Source: Bacillota bacterium (lineage in GTDB: Bacteria > Bacillota > Clostridia > Lachnospirales > Lachnospiraceae). From it: a stretch of 25,769 bases of DNA. The stretch covers positions 1-25,769 of the forward strand of contig JAEZKD010000043.1 in the NCBI GenBank assembly GCA_023415655.1. Reading direction: 5' to 3'. Positions within the stretch are counted from its first letter, which is position 1. Every line of letters begins with the position of its first letter. The notes under the pieces were generated by a model. It was given only the letters and a program-made list of their open reading frames with translations. It made no database searches and had not been told where the DNA came from. A program made the position numbers and the translations under genes. Shown piece after piece: positions 8,367 through 16,990 of this stretch.

Positions 8367-8672
8367 ATGAATGCACAATTTAAGAAAGGTGCCTTGGAAT
8401 TATGTGTATTATCACAGCTACGCACCAAGGATTGTTATGGCTATGAACTGACTGATGCTATTTCTGCTAAGATGGAGATTGCAACTGGGACGCTCTATCT
8501 GATTCTAAAGCGATTGAAGGATGAGGCTTATGTGGAGACCTATCTTGTGGAATCAGCCGGTGGACCTGCTCGTAAATACTATCATCTGACAGAACAAGGT
8601 CGTGAGTATGAAGAACTATTAAAGAAGGAATGGAAGGAATTCGTTCTTGCTGTGAATGAGTTAGTGGAGTGA
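8367..8672 (+). CDS. PadR-family transcriptional regulator
   Basis: A 101-residue winged-helix protein of the short PadR class (LmrR-like size). The N-terminus 'KKGALELCVLSQLRTKDCYGYEL' is diagnostic. The recognition region 'IATGTLYLILKRLKDEAYVE' and the wing 'SAGGPARKYYHLTEQGREY' follow, then a C-terminal dimerisation helix. These proteins usually repress their own operon and are released by small ligands or envelope stress. It is 31 bp upstream of the HAAS/DUF4097-type gene, a pairing common in Firmicutes, and behind a promoter that overlaps an inverted repeat. An AAGGG site precedes the ATG at modest strength. Confidence 0.93.
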   Translation: MNAQFKKGALELCVLSQLRTKDCYGYELTDAISAKMEIATGTLYLILKRLKDEAYVETYLVESAGGPARKYYHLTEQGREYEELLKKEWKEFVLAVNELVE

Positions 8673-8703
8673 TGTAAAATTAAGAGATGAGGAGGCAATG
8701 ATT

Positions 8704-10185
8704 ATGAATCGTATGCAATACATGGAACAGTTAAGACTAGCTTTACAGGATTTTGACACAGACTTAAGAAAAGAAATGCTTGAGGATTATGAGGAGCATT
8801 ATGAGATAGGTTTACAGATGGGAAAGACAGAAGAGCAGATTAGTGAAGAACTTGGTGAGATTGAAGAAATGGTAAAAGAACTACGAAAGATGGAACCAGA
8901 GAAATTTGTTCGGAAGGAAATACAGTACAAGGAAGATAATAAAGAAGATTATAAAGAAGATCGTAGTTTAGTTTACGAAAAGCAGTTCAGTCAACCGTCG
9001 GACATAGAGTCCTTAGATACGGAAGCATCAGACTCAGCAACATCAAACGCAACAACATTGGAACTAAAAGCATCAAGCTCAGAAATATCCTACACAACAG
9101 CATCAGAATCTGAAGTATCAAATTCAGCAACCTCAAACGCAGAAACCTCAAGCTCAGAAGGTTCGGACTCAGAAACCTCTAGTCAGACCTCCAATACGAA
9201 CCAATCTACATCCCCGATCAAACGAATTGAAATACGATCTAAGTTTGCGAATGTACAGGTGATTCCGTCTCTAGACGGACAGATTCATCTGAATTGGGTG
9301 AATTATGAAAAGAGTAACGCAAAGGATATTTATGAATTTCGTTCCTGGGTACAAGGGGATACGATTTACGGTGAAATTGTTAAGAAATCTTTCCCAGGTT
9401 TATTTGTATTCTCATTTCAAGAGATACAATTGGTCATTGAAGTACCGAGTGTATTCCCAGAAGTTAATGTGTATTCCTTAAGTGGAGATACGACTGCAGC
9501 GAACCTTAATCTACAATCAATGATTGTAACCTCAGCAAGTGGTTCCATTCACATGAGAGATGTGAAGGCATTGCAGCTACGATTGGATACGAAGAGTGGA
9601 GACGTTAAATGCAATCAGGTACAGTCTGTGAATTTCAGTGTGGATACAAAAAGTGGAGATATTGATGTTTCGAATGTTCAGAGCGAAAACCTTCAAGTGC
9701 GAACCCTAAGCGGGGATATTCATAGTACAACCAACCAATCCAGAAGCATTCTAATTGCCAGTGCAAGTGGGGATGTGGAATCAGACCATGATCAAGGCTC
9801 AGAGCTTGATTTGTCAACGATTAGTGGAGATGTGGACGCTATGAATTATCAAGGGAATCGTATTAAACTAAGTTCGAAGAGTGGTGATATAGAAGCTAAT
9901 GTATGCGTAGTAGAAGGTCAAGCCAATTCCATCAGTGGAGACATTGATTTTACGAATGCTAAGGATGGAAACTTATTGTTAAATACAATCAGTGGTGATA
10001 TTGATATCAAGTTAAATCAATGTACTGGTTATACGGCAGAGATTCATACGGTTAGTGGGGATATTGATTCTAGCTTCCAAGGTGTGAGAAACACCTCCAG
10101 CAGAAATGCAAACATCAATGTTGGTAGTGGAGCTAGTCACATTCAAGCACGTACCACCTCTGGGGATGTTGTAATAAGAGCTTAA
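8704..10185 (+). CDS. HAAS-domain + DUF4097-like beta-solenoid protein
   Basis: 493 residues from the ATG at 8704, which sits eight bases after GGAGG; an ATG at 8698 is too close to that site. Residues 1-65 form a HAAS (DUF1700-type) helical domain ('MQYMEQLRLALQDFD', 'EDYEEHYEIGLQMGK', 'EEQISEELGEIEEMVKEL'). After a charged stretch comes a Ser/Thr/Glu-rich linker (about 98-173) of repeated 'SDSATSN' and 'AETSSSE' type. Residues 175-493 are a DUF4097-like region with about twelve coils of roughly 20 residues, each bearing 'SGD' or 'SGS' followed by a hydrophobic residue (KSGDID, ISGDVD, VSGDID), predicted to fold as a beta-solenoid. I see no signal peptide or transmembrane helix, whereas relatives usually have one. 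It follows PadR in an operon. Function is unknown; an envelope-stress or anti-sigma-like role is a guess. Confidence 0.85.
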   Translation: MNRMQYMEQLRLALQDFDTDLRKEMLEDYEEHYEIGLQMGKTEEQISEELGEIEEMVKELRKMEPEKFVRKEIQYKEDNKEDYKEDRSLVYEKQFSQPSDIESLDTEASDSATSNATTLELKASSSEISYTTASESEVSNSATSNAETSSSEGSDSETSSQTSNTNQSTSPIKRIEIRSKFANVQVIPSLDGQIHLNWVNYEKSNAKDIYEFRSWVQGDTIYGEIVKKSFPGLFVFSFQEIQLVIEVPSVFPEVNVYSLSGDTTAANLNLQSMIVTSASGSIHMRDVKALQLRLDTKSGDVKCNQVQSVNFSVDTKSGDIDVSNVQSENLQVRTLSGDIHSTTNQSRSILIASASGDVESDHDQGSELDLSTISGDVDAMNYQGNRIKLSSKSGDIEANVCVVEGQANSISGDIDFTNAKDGNLLLNTISGDIDIKLNQCTGYTAEIHTVSGDIDSSFQGVRNTSSRNANINVGSGASHIQARTTSGDVVIRA

Positions 10186-10247
10186 GCAGGATTTGGTCGT
10201 TATTTGTTGATAAGATTTAGAAAGGAGAAAGAATTCTCATCATAGTT

Positions 10248-10274
10248 TGGACAAGTCTCTCATACTAATATAAT
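10248..10274 (+). promoter_or_regulatory. Candidate promoter of the PHP exoprotein gene
   Basis: TATAAT at 10269-10274 is preceded by TGGACA (5 of 6 to TTGACA) at 10248-10253 with a short 15-bp spacer. It lies about 95 bp upstream of the preferred start, so the large gene can be transcribed apart from the PadR operon. No terminator is visible between the genes, so readthrough is also possible. Confidence 0.45.
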
Positions 10275-10369
10275 GGACGGATGATTTTTAATGGAACGTG
10301 ACTTCTAGTGGCATGAAATCGTTCGTCCCCAAACTTTGTTTGGTAATTATGGATAGGGAGGAACAAATT

Positions 10370-13300
10370 ATGAGCGTCATGTTTCGGACAAGGGTAAAGA
10401 GGAGAATTTCAATTCTCATAACTTTACTCTTTGTGTTTGGGACGATCTTTCAAGGACAAAAGGTATACGCATCTTCAACCGAGCCAATTGTGATTGCTAG
10501 CTGGAAGCCGACAGGGGCCCCTGCAGTAACGAAAGTACCTGCTGATAACAATCCAAATGCATACATAAGCTTATCCAATCAAGAGGTACCAGCGATTAAT
10601 AATTTTCAAATGGGATATAACAAATGGATGACTGCTGGAGAGGGAACTTATTATGAACTAGAAGTCAGCACAATCGGTTATGAGAATATTACCTTTACTT
10701 GGGTGACCAAAGGCTCTAACACAGGCCCAGCAAATTTTGACGTAAGCTATAACGCAGATGGTGGAACTGAATTTACTAAGATAGGTTCGATACTCCTTAC
10801 GAAAGCTAGTACTAATGTTACCTTTGGACCTAGTGATCTTGAAACTGCTTCGAATGTACAAAACTTACGTATTCGGATCACTATGGCTAATTCGGTTTCC
10901 ATCAATGGAAAAACAGTAGCCGATAGTGGTACGAATTATGTTGTAGAGGCCACTGTCATTGGTACTGCAATTACATCTGGAGAGAATCCTACAACAAAAC
11001 CATCAGAGACACCAAGCGATACACCTACAACCGAACCATCAGAAACTCCAAGTGTAACACCATCAGAGACACCAACACCATCAGAGACACCAAGTATAAC
11101 ACCAACAACAGATCCATCAGAAACACCAAGTATAATACCAACCCCTACTGTAACTCCAGTACCAACCATAGATGTATATGACCCAATTGCAGAAGATGAA
11201 TTTACTGCCGGAATCTTAGATATCAAACAAGCTCATGAAACTACCGAAACAGCAGTAACGGTGATGGGACAGGTAGCCTTTATCTATGGCTCCAATGGTT
11301 CAAAACTCATTAATATCATTCTTCAGGATGTCATTGATGGGAAGATACTCGGACTTCAAGTTTATGATTCTGCCAATGCAGCCAATTACCACATTGGGGA
11401 TGTTGTTACGGTGACTGGAGCCAAAGGAAGTTACAACGGAGTAACCCAGATATCCAATGTAACGAAGGTTGAGGTAAATAAGACGACAACCCCATTTGCA
11501 CCACAGGAAGTCACCATTGAACAGCTTCTTACTCAAGGAGAGGACTTTGTATCCGAATATGTTTTGATAAAAAATGTCACACTTGGGACCTACGCTACGA
11601 CGAACACACCAATTACAGATGCGACAGGAACTATAAATATATACAGTGCAGCAGCTTATCCATCTGACTTAGTGGAAGGTAAGACAGCAGATGTGTATGC
11701 GGTCCTTTCAAAATATAAAACGACCTATCAGTTAAGGAATGCCTCTTCTGAGAATTACAAAGCAAGAGGTGGAATCGTTGTCAACTCTAGTATTCTGCTA
11801 GATGCTTACAAGTGGGCAGGAACGGGAGCATTTACTGGTCTTTCTTGTAATGCAGATTTAAATAGTGCGAATGATCAGCTTGATACCCGTGCAAAGATAT
11901 CTTTATCGAATGGGAAAGCACCACTGATTTCGAATAAAACAGCGGATGGAGTTAATTATTACCTAGGAAGTACAGGATTGTTAGAAAACCAGTATTATCA
12001 GATTGAGTTTACAGCATTTGTATATGGGAATCTTCGAATGTCCTTTGATATGAAAGCAAGTGCTACCGCAGCGAAAGATTATAGATTCTCTTATAGCATC
12101 GATGGGGTAACCTATACTGACTTCGCAACCATATCCTTAACTACAAAATCTACTTGGGAGACCAATGACCTTTCGTTGCCAGAAGATATCAATCACGAAA
12201 GAAATGTATCCATTAGGGTAACAGCAGGTGCTCTGAATTTTAATGGAACGACACCAGCAGCAACAGGAAATCACTACTTTAATGACATCTGTATCATGGC
12301 AAGTCCAGTGGAAAGTTCGGACATTACCAATATCGTTATAGCGAATCCATCCAATGGAGAGATAAAGCAAGGACAGGAGGTTTCGTTGTCTAGTAAGACC
12401 AACGATGCAACCATTTATTATTCCATCAATGAAAGTGCTTATACTATCTATAACAGTAATTCTCCATTGCTTTTATCTACCTTACCAGCTAAGCTTGTTA
12501 CCTATGCTATATCAAGCACGACAGGAGTAGAACAAAGCATTCGAATGACTTATATCTATGAGCAAGCGAAAGTATCTAGTGTACAGATTAGCCCGAATGG
12601 TGGTACTGTTGCACTTAATTCAAAGGTAACAATGGGCTGTGATACTACAGATGCTATAATCCTATACTCAGTCGACGAAGGGGGCACTTGGAACAATTAT
12701 TTGAATCCGATTACACTAACAACACTTCCAATGCAGATTTGGGCAAAAGCTGTTAAAGATGGATGTAAGGATAGTGAAATAACAAAAGTGTCATTTATGC
12801 TTCGAGTAAATACCAATTATAATATTTACTTTGGTCAGATTCATTCACATACTGCGTACTCCGATGGTCAAGGGACGTGTGAAGAAGCATTCGTTGAAGC
12901 AAGAGATGCGAAAAACCTTGATTTCTTTGCAGTAACCGATCATTCCAACAGTTTTGATAATCCTGACAATGCAACCCTCCTAGATGGATCGATGAGTCAA
13001 GAGTGGAGCAACGGTCATACCCTTGCTAAGAAGTATTCGGATGATAGCTTTGTTTGTCTGTACGGTTATGAGATGACCTGGTCGAATGGACTTGGACATA
13101 TGAATACGTATAATTCGAAGGGCTTTGTGACAAGAAATCAAAGCTTATATTCCAATAAATCAACAGCCTTGCAAAACTATTATGAAGCACTAAAAACAGA
13201 TATGGCAACGATAAGCCAGTTCAATCATCCTGGTTCCACCTTTGGTGATTTTACTGATTTTGCTTATTATGATGAAACCATTGATCAAATCATATCTTTG

Positions 13301-16300
13301 ATTGAGGTGGGGAATGGAGAAGGTGCAATTGGTTCTTCTGGATATTTTAGATCGTATGACTATTATACCAGAGCACTGGATAAAGGCTGGCATGTAGCAC
13401 CTACGAATAACCAAGACAATCATAAAGGAAATTTTGGCGATGCCAATACAGGTAGAACTGTAATATTGGCGGATTGTCTTACGGAGGAGAATATTTACGA
13501 TGCACTTCGCAACATGCGTGTGTATGCAACCGAAGACGAGGATTTACGCATTCAATATCTCTTAAACAATGAAATCTGTGGAACCATACTCAATGAAGAA
13601 CCAGAAGAGGTTAATATCAAGGTTACCTTATCAGACCCGACAGATGCTTCGATTGGTAAAGTAGAAGTCATTGTAGACGGTGGTGTAACAGCAGCCTCAA
13701 AACAGATCAGCGAATCAGAAGCAATTGTGACATTTGAGTTAGAACCAGATTATAACTATTACTACATACGAATTACTCAGCCAGATGGAGAGCTTGCTGT
13801 GACTGCTCCAGTATGGACGAAGGAAGTAGAAGCACTCGGAATATCCTCTGTAAAAACGTCATCCGCACTTACAATAACAGATGAGCCAGTAGATATTACT
13901 TTGAATCTTTTTAACAATGAGACAGAAGCATTTACGATTGATTCCATTGAATTCTTTGCAAACGATCAAAGAATTCACACGGTGGATTTAGTGAAAGCTG
14001 GACTAACCTCGTTAGAGAGCTTAAAGACGGGTACCTATACGTTTAATTATGTCAATGATACGATTGGTACTAGCGAAATTATAGCAGTGATGAAAGGAAC
14101 ACTTGCTGGAGTCGTCAAACAATTTACTGGTAAATTAAAGCTAAATTTCGTATCTGAGGATATGGTTGCTAAAGTAATTGTTGACGGAACTCATTACAAT
14201 GATTATGTCACGGGATATTATGGTGGCAATATGAATAATTTTGCGAAGCTAGCAGCGAGCTCCAATGTTCTTGTCACTGTAGTTAAAGATAGGATTACAA
14301 GTGAAATGTTAAATGACTGTGATTTGCTCATTATCTCTGCACCTGCGAAAAAGTCTGGATCAGCGAATGCAGGTAATTACATACCATCCTCTTTTGAACC
14401 AGAGTTCATTGAGCTTGTAACGCAATATACTCAAAAGGGTGGTAAGCTAATTGTTTGTGGTTTAGCAGATTATCAGGATTCAAACTTAGGAAGTACCTCC
14501 AAAGAAATCAATAAACTTTTGACTGCAATAGGTGCAACGACTCGAATGAATGATGACGAAGCCTATGATGAAGTAAATAATGGTGGGCAGAATTATCGTC
14601 TTTATCCTACGAGCTTTAATCTGAGTAATTCCTATACGAATGGAATTATGAGTGGTCAAAAGTACAGTGCTTATAGTGGATGTACCGTTCAACTAGATTC
14701 CACAGCGTTGGAAGCTGGAACGGTGGATTGGCTGGTCAAAGGCTTTGATACAACTTATTCGATCGATTCCAAGGATTTAAGTGGTAATGTGATAGCGAAT
14801 CCACCAACCGTTGTGGAAAAAGGTAAGGTTGTTATGCTTGCAACCGAAACATTGCCGAGTGGAGCAATATTATTCGTTGCTGGAGCAGTATTTATGTCTG
14901 ATTTTGAGATTCAAGCAACACTTGATAATGCTAGCGATACCGAATATGCCAATAAGCAGATTGCTCAAAACATTCTAAACTCTATTAAAGTTGAGCTTCC
15001 AATCACAAAGATCTCTGACGTTCGTGCATCAGCCAAAGAAGGGCTTGGTAAGATATTTGTCGTGGAGGGCTGGGTAACTGCAGGGACTGCAACCGAAGGG
15101 AATAGCTTTTTTGATACGATTTACATCCAAGATGAAACTGGTGGTATTGATATCTTCCCATATGCAGAAACTGGTCTTGCACTTGGTACAAAGGTTAGAA
15201 TCACTGGATATACAGCTGAGTATCAGGGAGATTTGGAATTAAAGATTAGCAGTATCAAAATCTTAGATTCAAGTTTGTGGAAGCTAGTAGAGCCAACGCT
15301 TGTAATGACCAAACAGGCAGCAGATTATAGTAGTCTAGGTGGAAGTCTATTAAAAGTTAGAGGTAAAGTTGTTGATATCAAGCAGACGAGTACTGGAATT
15401 GAGTCTTTTGATCTAATGGATGAGAGCGGTGTAGCAGTTCGTATCTTTATGGATGGTTACATCAAGGCTTCGAATGGAAATGACTTAACATCACAAATCA
15501 TCAAGCTTGGTGCTGTAGTAGAGGCTATTGGACTCTTGTACATGAATCCAGATGGTGCTTGTCTTCGTGTTCGTGACCGTGCTGAGATTATACTGCTTGT
15601 GCCACCAACGCCGACAGTGACACCAACATTGACACCTACACCTACGGTCAGACCAACACCAACCACAACTCCTACGAAGCCATCTACATCACCAACCAAT
15701 ACGCCAACTCCAATTCCAGGGAAGGAAAAACCATCACTTATGCTTTCCATCGAGATGTTTGATTGTAAGACTCAAAACAACACTTTATTCGTTGGTGGGA
15801 CGACTGGAAAGACTCAGAAATTTGGACTAATTGCTCCAAAAGGTGCTATGTCTGTCGAAAGCTTTAGCAGTGAGAGAATGGTAGCAGTCGCTCAGTATAT
15901 AGTTCATTACGGTACTAGTAATCCAAAGGTTGCTGGAGTTACTGCAGATGGTGTTATCCAAGCAGTCAAGGAAGGAACCTGTGTAATTACTGCTGTCGTA
16001 GAGCTTGTGGATGGAACGAACTGCGTCTTTGAACGAACCATCGTTGTAAAGAAAGCTTCGATTTATTTCCTTGACTATACCAATCAACTTAAGGTTGGGG
16101 AGAAATTCATCTTTCGAATTGCACTTAATGGGTATCGTTTATCCGATATTATATGGATGAGTGTAAAAAAAGATGGAGCGGTTGTTGGGAAGAACAAGGG
16201 TAAGTTAAGTGCGGTGGTAAAGGGAGTATCAATAAAGACGGATGTGATAAATATCCAGGTTGGGGATACCGTTTATGGAGTGAAGATTAAGGTTGTGAAG

Positions 16301-16303
16301 TGA
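10370..16303 (+). CDS. Giant secreted multidomain PHP-type (CehA/McbA-like) metallohydrolase
   Basis: 1977 residues from the ATG at 10370, preceded by AGGGAGGA; an upstream in-frame GTG (10298) lacks a ribosome site. Residues 1-35 are a signal peptide (KRR, hydrophobic core, 'VYASS'). In order: a beta-sandwich (to about 200), a Pro/Thr/Ser linker (203-265), an OB-fold-like domain (277-372), a second beta-sandwich (474-648), two chitobiase-C-like repeats (653-812), and a PHP domain (820-1070). That domain has metal ligands in 'HSHTAYSDG' (His825, His827), 'VTDHSN', 'QFNHPG' and 'NNQDNH'. Then follow Ig-like sequence, a GATase-like Rossmann region (1264-1545, 'DLLIISAPA', 'GGKLIVCGLADY'), two OB-like domains (1545-1745), a second Pro/Thr linker and Big_2-like domains. 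There is no sortase motif or SLH domain. It is probably an extracellular phosphoesterase or nuclease-associated enzyme; substrate unknown. Confidence 0.88.
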   Translation: MSVMFRTRVKRRISILITLLFVFGTIFQGQKVYASSTEPIVIASWKPTGAPAVTKVPADNNPNAYISLSNQEVPAINNFQMGYNKWMTAGEGTYYELEVSTIGYENITFTWVTKGSNTGPANFDVSYNADGGTEFTKIGSILLTKASTNVTFGPSDLETASNVQNLRIRITMANSVSINGKTVADSGTNYVVEATVIGTAITSGENPTTKPSETPSDTPTTEPSETPSVTPSETPTPSETPSITPTTDPSETPSIIPTPTVTPVPTIDVYDPIAEDEFTAGILDIKQAHETTETAVTVMGQVAFIYGSNGSKLINIILQDVIDGKILGLQVYDSANAANYHIGDVVTVTGAKGSYNGVTQISNVTKVEVNKTTTPFAPQEVTIEQLLTQGEDFVSEYVLIKNVTLGTYATTNTPITDATGTINIYSAAAYPSDLVEGKTADVYAVLSKYKTTYQLRNASSENYKARGGIVVNSSILLDAYKWAGTGAFTGLSCNADLNSANDQLDTRAKISLSNGKAPLISNKTADGVNYYLGSTGLLENQYYQIEFTAFVYGNLRMSFDMKASATAAKDYRFSYSIDGVTYTDFATISLTTKSTWETNDLSLPEDINHERNVSIRVTAGALNFNGTTPAATGNHYFNDICIMASPVESSDITNIVIANPSNGEIKQGQEVSLSSKTNDATIYYSINESAYTIYNSNSPLLLSTLPAKLVTYAISSTTGVEQSIRMTYIYEQAKVSSVQISPNGGTVALNSKVTMGCDTTDAIILYSVDEGGTWNNYLNPITLTTLPMQIWAKAVKDGCKDSEITKVSFMLRVNTNYNIYFGQIHSHTAYSDGQGTCEEAFVEARDAKNLDFFAVTDHSNSFDNPDNATLLDGSMSQEWSNGHTLAKKYSDDSFVCLYGYEMTWSNGLGHMNTYNSKGFVTRNQSLYSNKSTALQNYYEALKTDMATISQFNHPGSTFGDFTDFAYYDETIDQIISLIEVGNGEGAIGSSGYFRSYDYYTRALDKGWHVAPTNNQDNHKGNFGDANTGRTVILADCLTEENIYDALRNMRVYATEDEDLRIQYLLNNEICGTILNEEPEEVNIKVTLSDPTDASIGKVEVIVDGGVTAASKQISESEAIVTFELEPDYNYYYIRITQPDGELAVTAPVWTKEVEALGISSVKTSSALTITDEPVDITLNLFNNETEAFTIDSIEFFANDQRIHTVDLVKAGLTSLESLKTGTYTFNYVNDTIGTSEIIAVMKGTLAGVVKQFTGKLKLNFVSEDMVAKVIVDGTHYNDYVTGYYGGNMNNFAKLAASSNVLVTVVKDRITSEMLNDCDLLIISAPAKKSGSANAGNYIPSSFEPEFIELVTQYTQKGGKLIVCGLADYQDSNLGSTSKEINKLLTAIGATTRMNDDEAYDEVNNGGQNYRLYPTSFNLSNSYTNGIMSGQKYSAYSGCTVQLDSTALEAGTVDWLVKGFDTTYSIDSKDLSGNVIANPPTVVEKGKVVMLATETLPSGAILFVAGAVFMSDFEIQATLDNASDTEYANKQIAQNILNSIKVELPITKISDVRASAKEGLGKIFVVEGWVTAGTATEGNSFFDTIYIQDETGGIDIFPYAETGLALGTKVRITGYTAEYQGDLELKISSIKILDSSLWKLVEPTLVMTKQAADYSSLGGSLLKVRGKVVDIKQTSTGIESFDLMDESGVAVRIFMDGYIKASNGNDLTSQIIKLGAVVEAIGLLYMNPDGACLRVRDRAEIILLVPPTPTVTPTLTPTPTVRPTPTTTPTKPSTSPTNTPTPIPGKEKPSLMLSIEMFDCKTQNNTLFVGGTTGKTQKFGLIAPKGAMSVESFSSERMVAVAQYIVHYGTSNPKVAGVTADGVIQAVKEGTCVITAVVELVDGTNCVFERTIVVKKASIYFLDYTNQLKVGEKFIFRIALNGYRLSDIIWMSVKKDGAVVGKNKGKLSAVVKGVSIKTDVINIQVGDTVYGVKIKVVK

Positions 16304-16364
16304 AGGTTTGAGGTGCGAAAGAATCTGAATCGATATAAGATGAAGTGAAGTATTATCATAAATT

Positions 16365-16394
16365 AGGCTGTTGTACGAACGTGTGCGACAGCCT
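16365..16394 (+). terminator. Rho-independent terminator after the PHP exoprotein
   Basis: AGGCTGTTGTAC and GTGCGACAGCCT form a 12-bp stem (two G-T pairs) with a six-base loop, followed by TTTGTAATATTGTTT. It lies 61 bp after the stop. The T-tract is imperfect. Confidence 0.7.
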
Positions 16395-16653
16395 TTGTAA
16401 TATTGTTTGTTGATTTGGAGAAGTTTGTGGGATATTACGCTGTATTTTGTATAAAAGTAAGATTTATAGAATAAGGTCTGATGTTTTCTAATAAGTATTT
16501 CAATTTCAAGTATTTCAATCTGGTAGTTGCAATCAAGAGATGGATGTATGATAATAATGGAGAATCAGGAAAATTTTATTAGAAAAGTATTATTAGGAAA
16601 AGCATTATCAGGAAAATTTTATTTGAAAAGTTTTATTGCAAAAAGTTGTACAA

Positions 16654-16708
16654 GGAAAAGTAGTTTTAAAAGTTAAATTAGGAAAAGTAGTATTAAAAAG
16701 TTAAATTA
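16654..16708 (+). repeat. Tandem A-rich repeat, two units of about 27 bp
   Basis: GGAAAAGTAGTTTTAAAAG + TTAAATTA (16654-16680) is followed directly by GGAAAAGTAGTATTAAAAAG + TTAAATTA (16681-16708). Similar AGGAAAA/GAAAAGT segments extend leftward to about 16567, looking like older, more degenerate copies. No coding potential is seen. Confidence 0.8.
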
Positions 16709-16739
16709 AGATGAACAGGATTAGGACAAGTATATTATA

Positions 16740-16830
16740 TTGGATCAGTAGATTTCATGATTGGTTTAAGTAATTGGATTAGTAGATTTCATGATTGGTT
16801 GAGGTTATTAGATTAGTAGAATCACATGAT
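16740..16830 (+). repeat. Tandem repeat, three units with 34-bp period
   Basis: TTGGATCAGTAGATTTCATG (16740 onward), TTGGATTAGTAGATTTCATG (16774 onward) and TTAGATTAGTAGAATCACATG (16808 onward) begin exactly 34 bp apart; the first two continue ATTGGTT. Copies one and two differ by about one base over 27. The 16395-16990 gap otherwise holds no convincing gene. Confidence 0.85.
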
Positions 16831-16990
16831 AAGTTAAATGACCGTAAATCAGCATATGCAACCGCTAGTTGACACATTGCAAGGCGTTGATTTCTTTACT
16901 AGACTGCATTTCTATGTTAACTTGAGAATATCAGAAAGCCATGGAATCATGTGGTTTCCGAATAAATATGATCATATAGGAGAGATAAGT

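Noticed and set aside
10298..10369. Upstream GTG start for the PHP exoprotein
   Set aside because: It would put 24 residues before the signal peptide and has no ribosome site; AGGGAGGA precedes the ATG at 10370.
10936..11226. Minus-strand ORF rich in Gly/Val/Ser opposite the Pro/Thr linker (also 15457-15750)
   Set aside because: It is the antisense image of the repetitive linker; its regularity comes from the coding repeats.
16567..16830. Possible CRISPR array
   Set aside because: The repeats are directly tandem with diverging copies and almost no unique spacer; no cas genes are present.
16838..16990. 51-residue N-terminal extension of the XRE regulator from the ATG at 16838
   Set aside because: No ribosome site, composition unlike the family, while the ATG at 16991 has AGGAG at good spacing and begins exactly where the HTH family begins.
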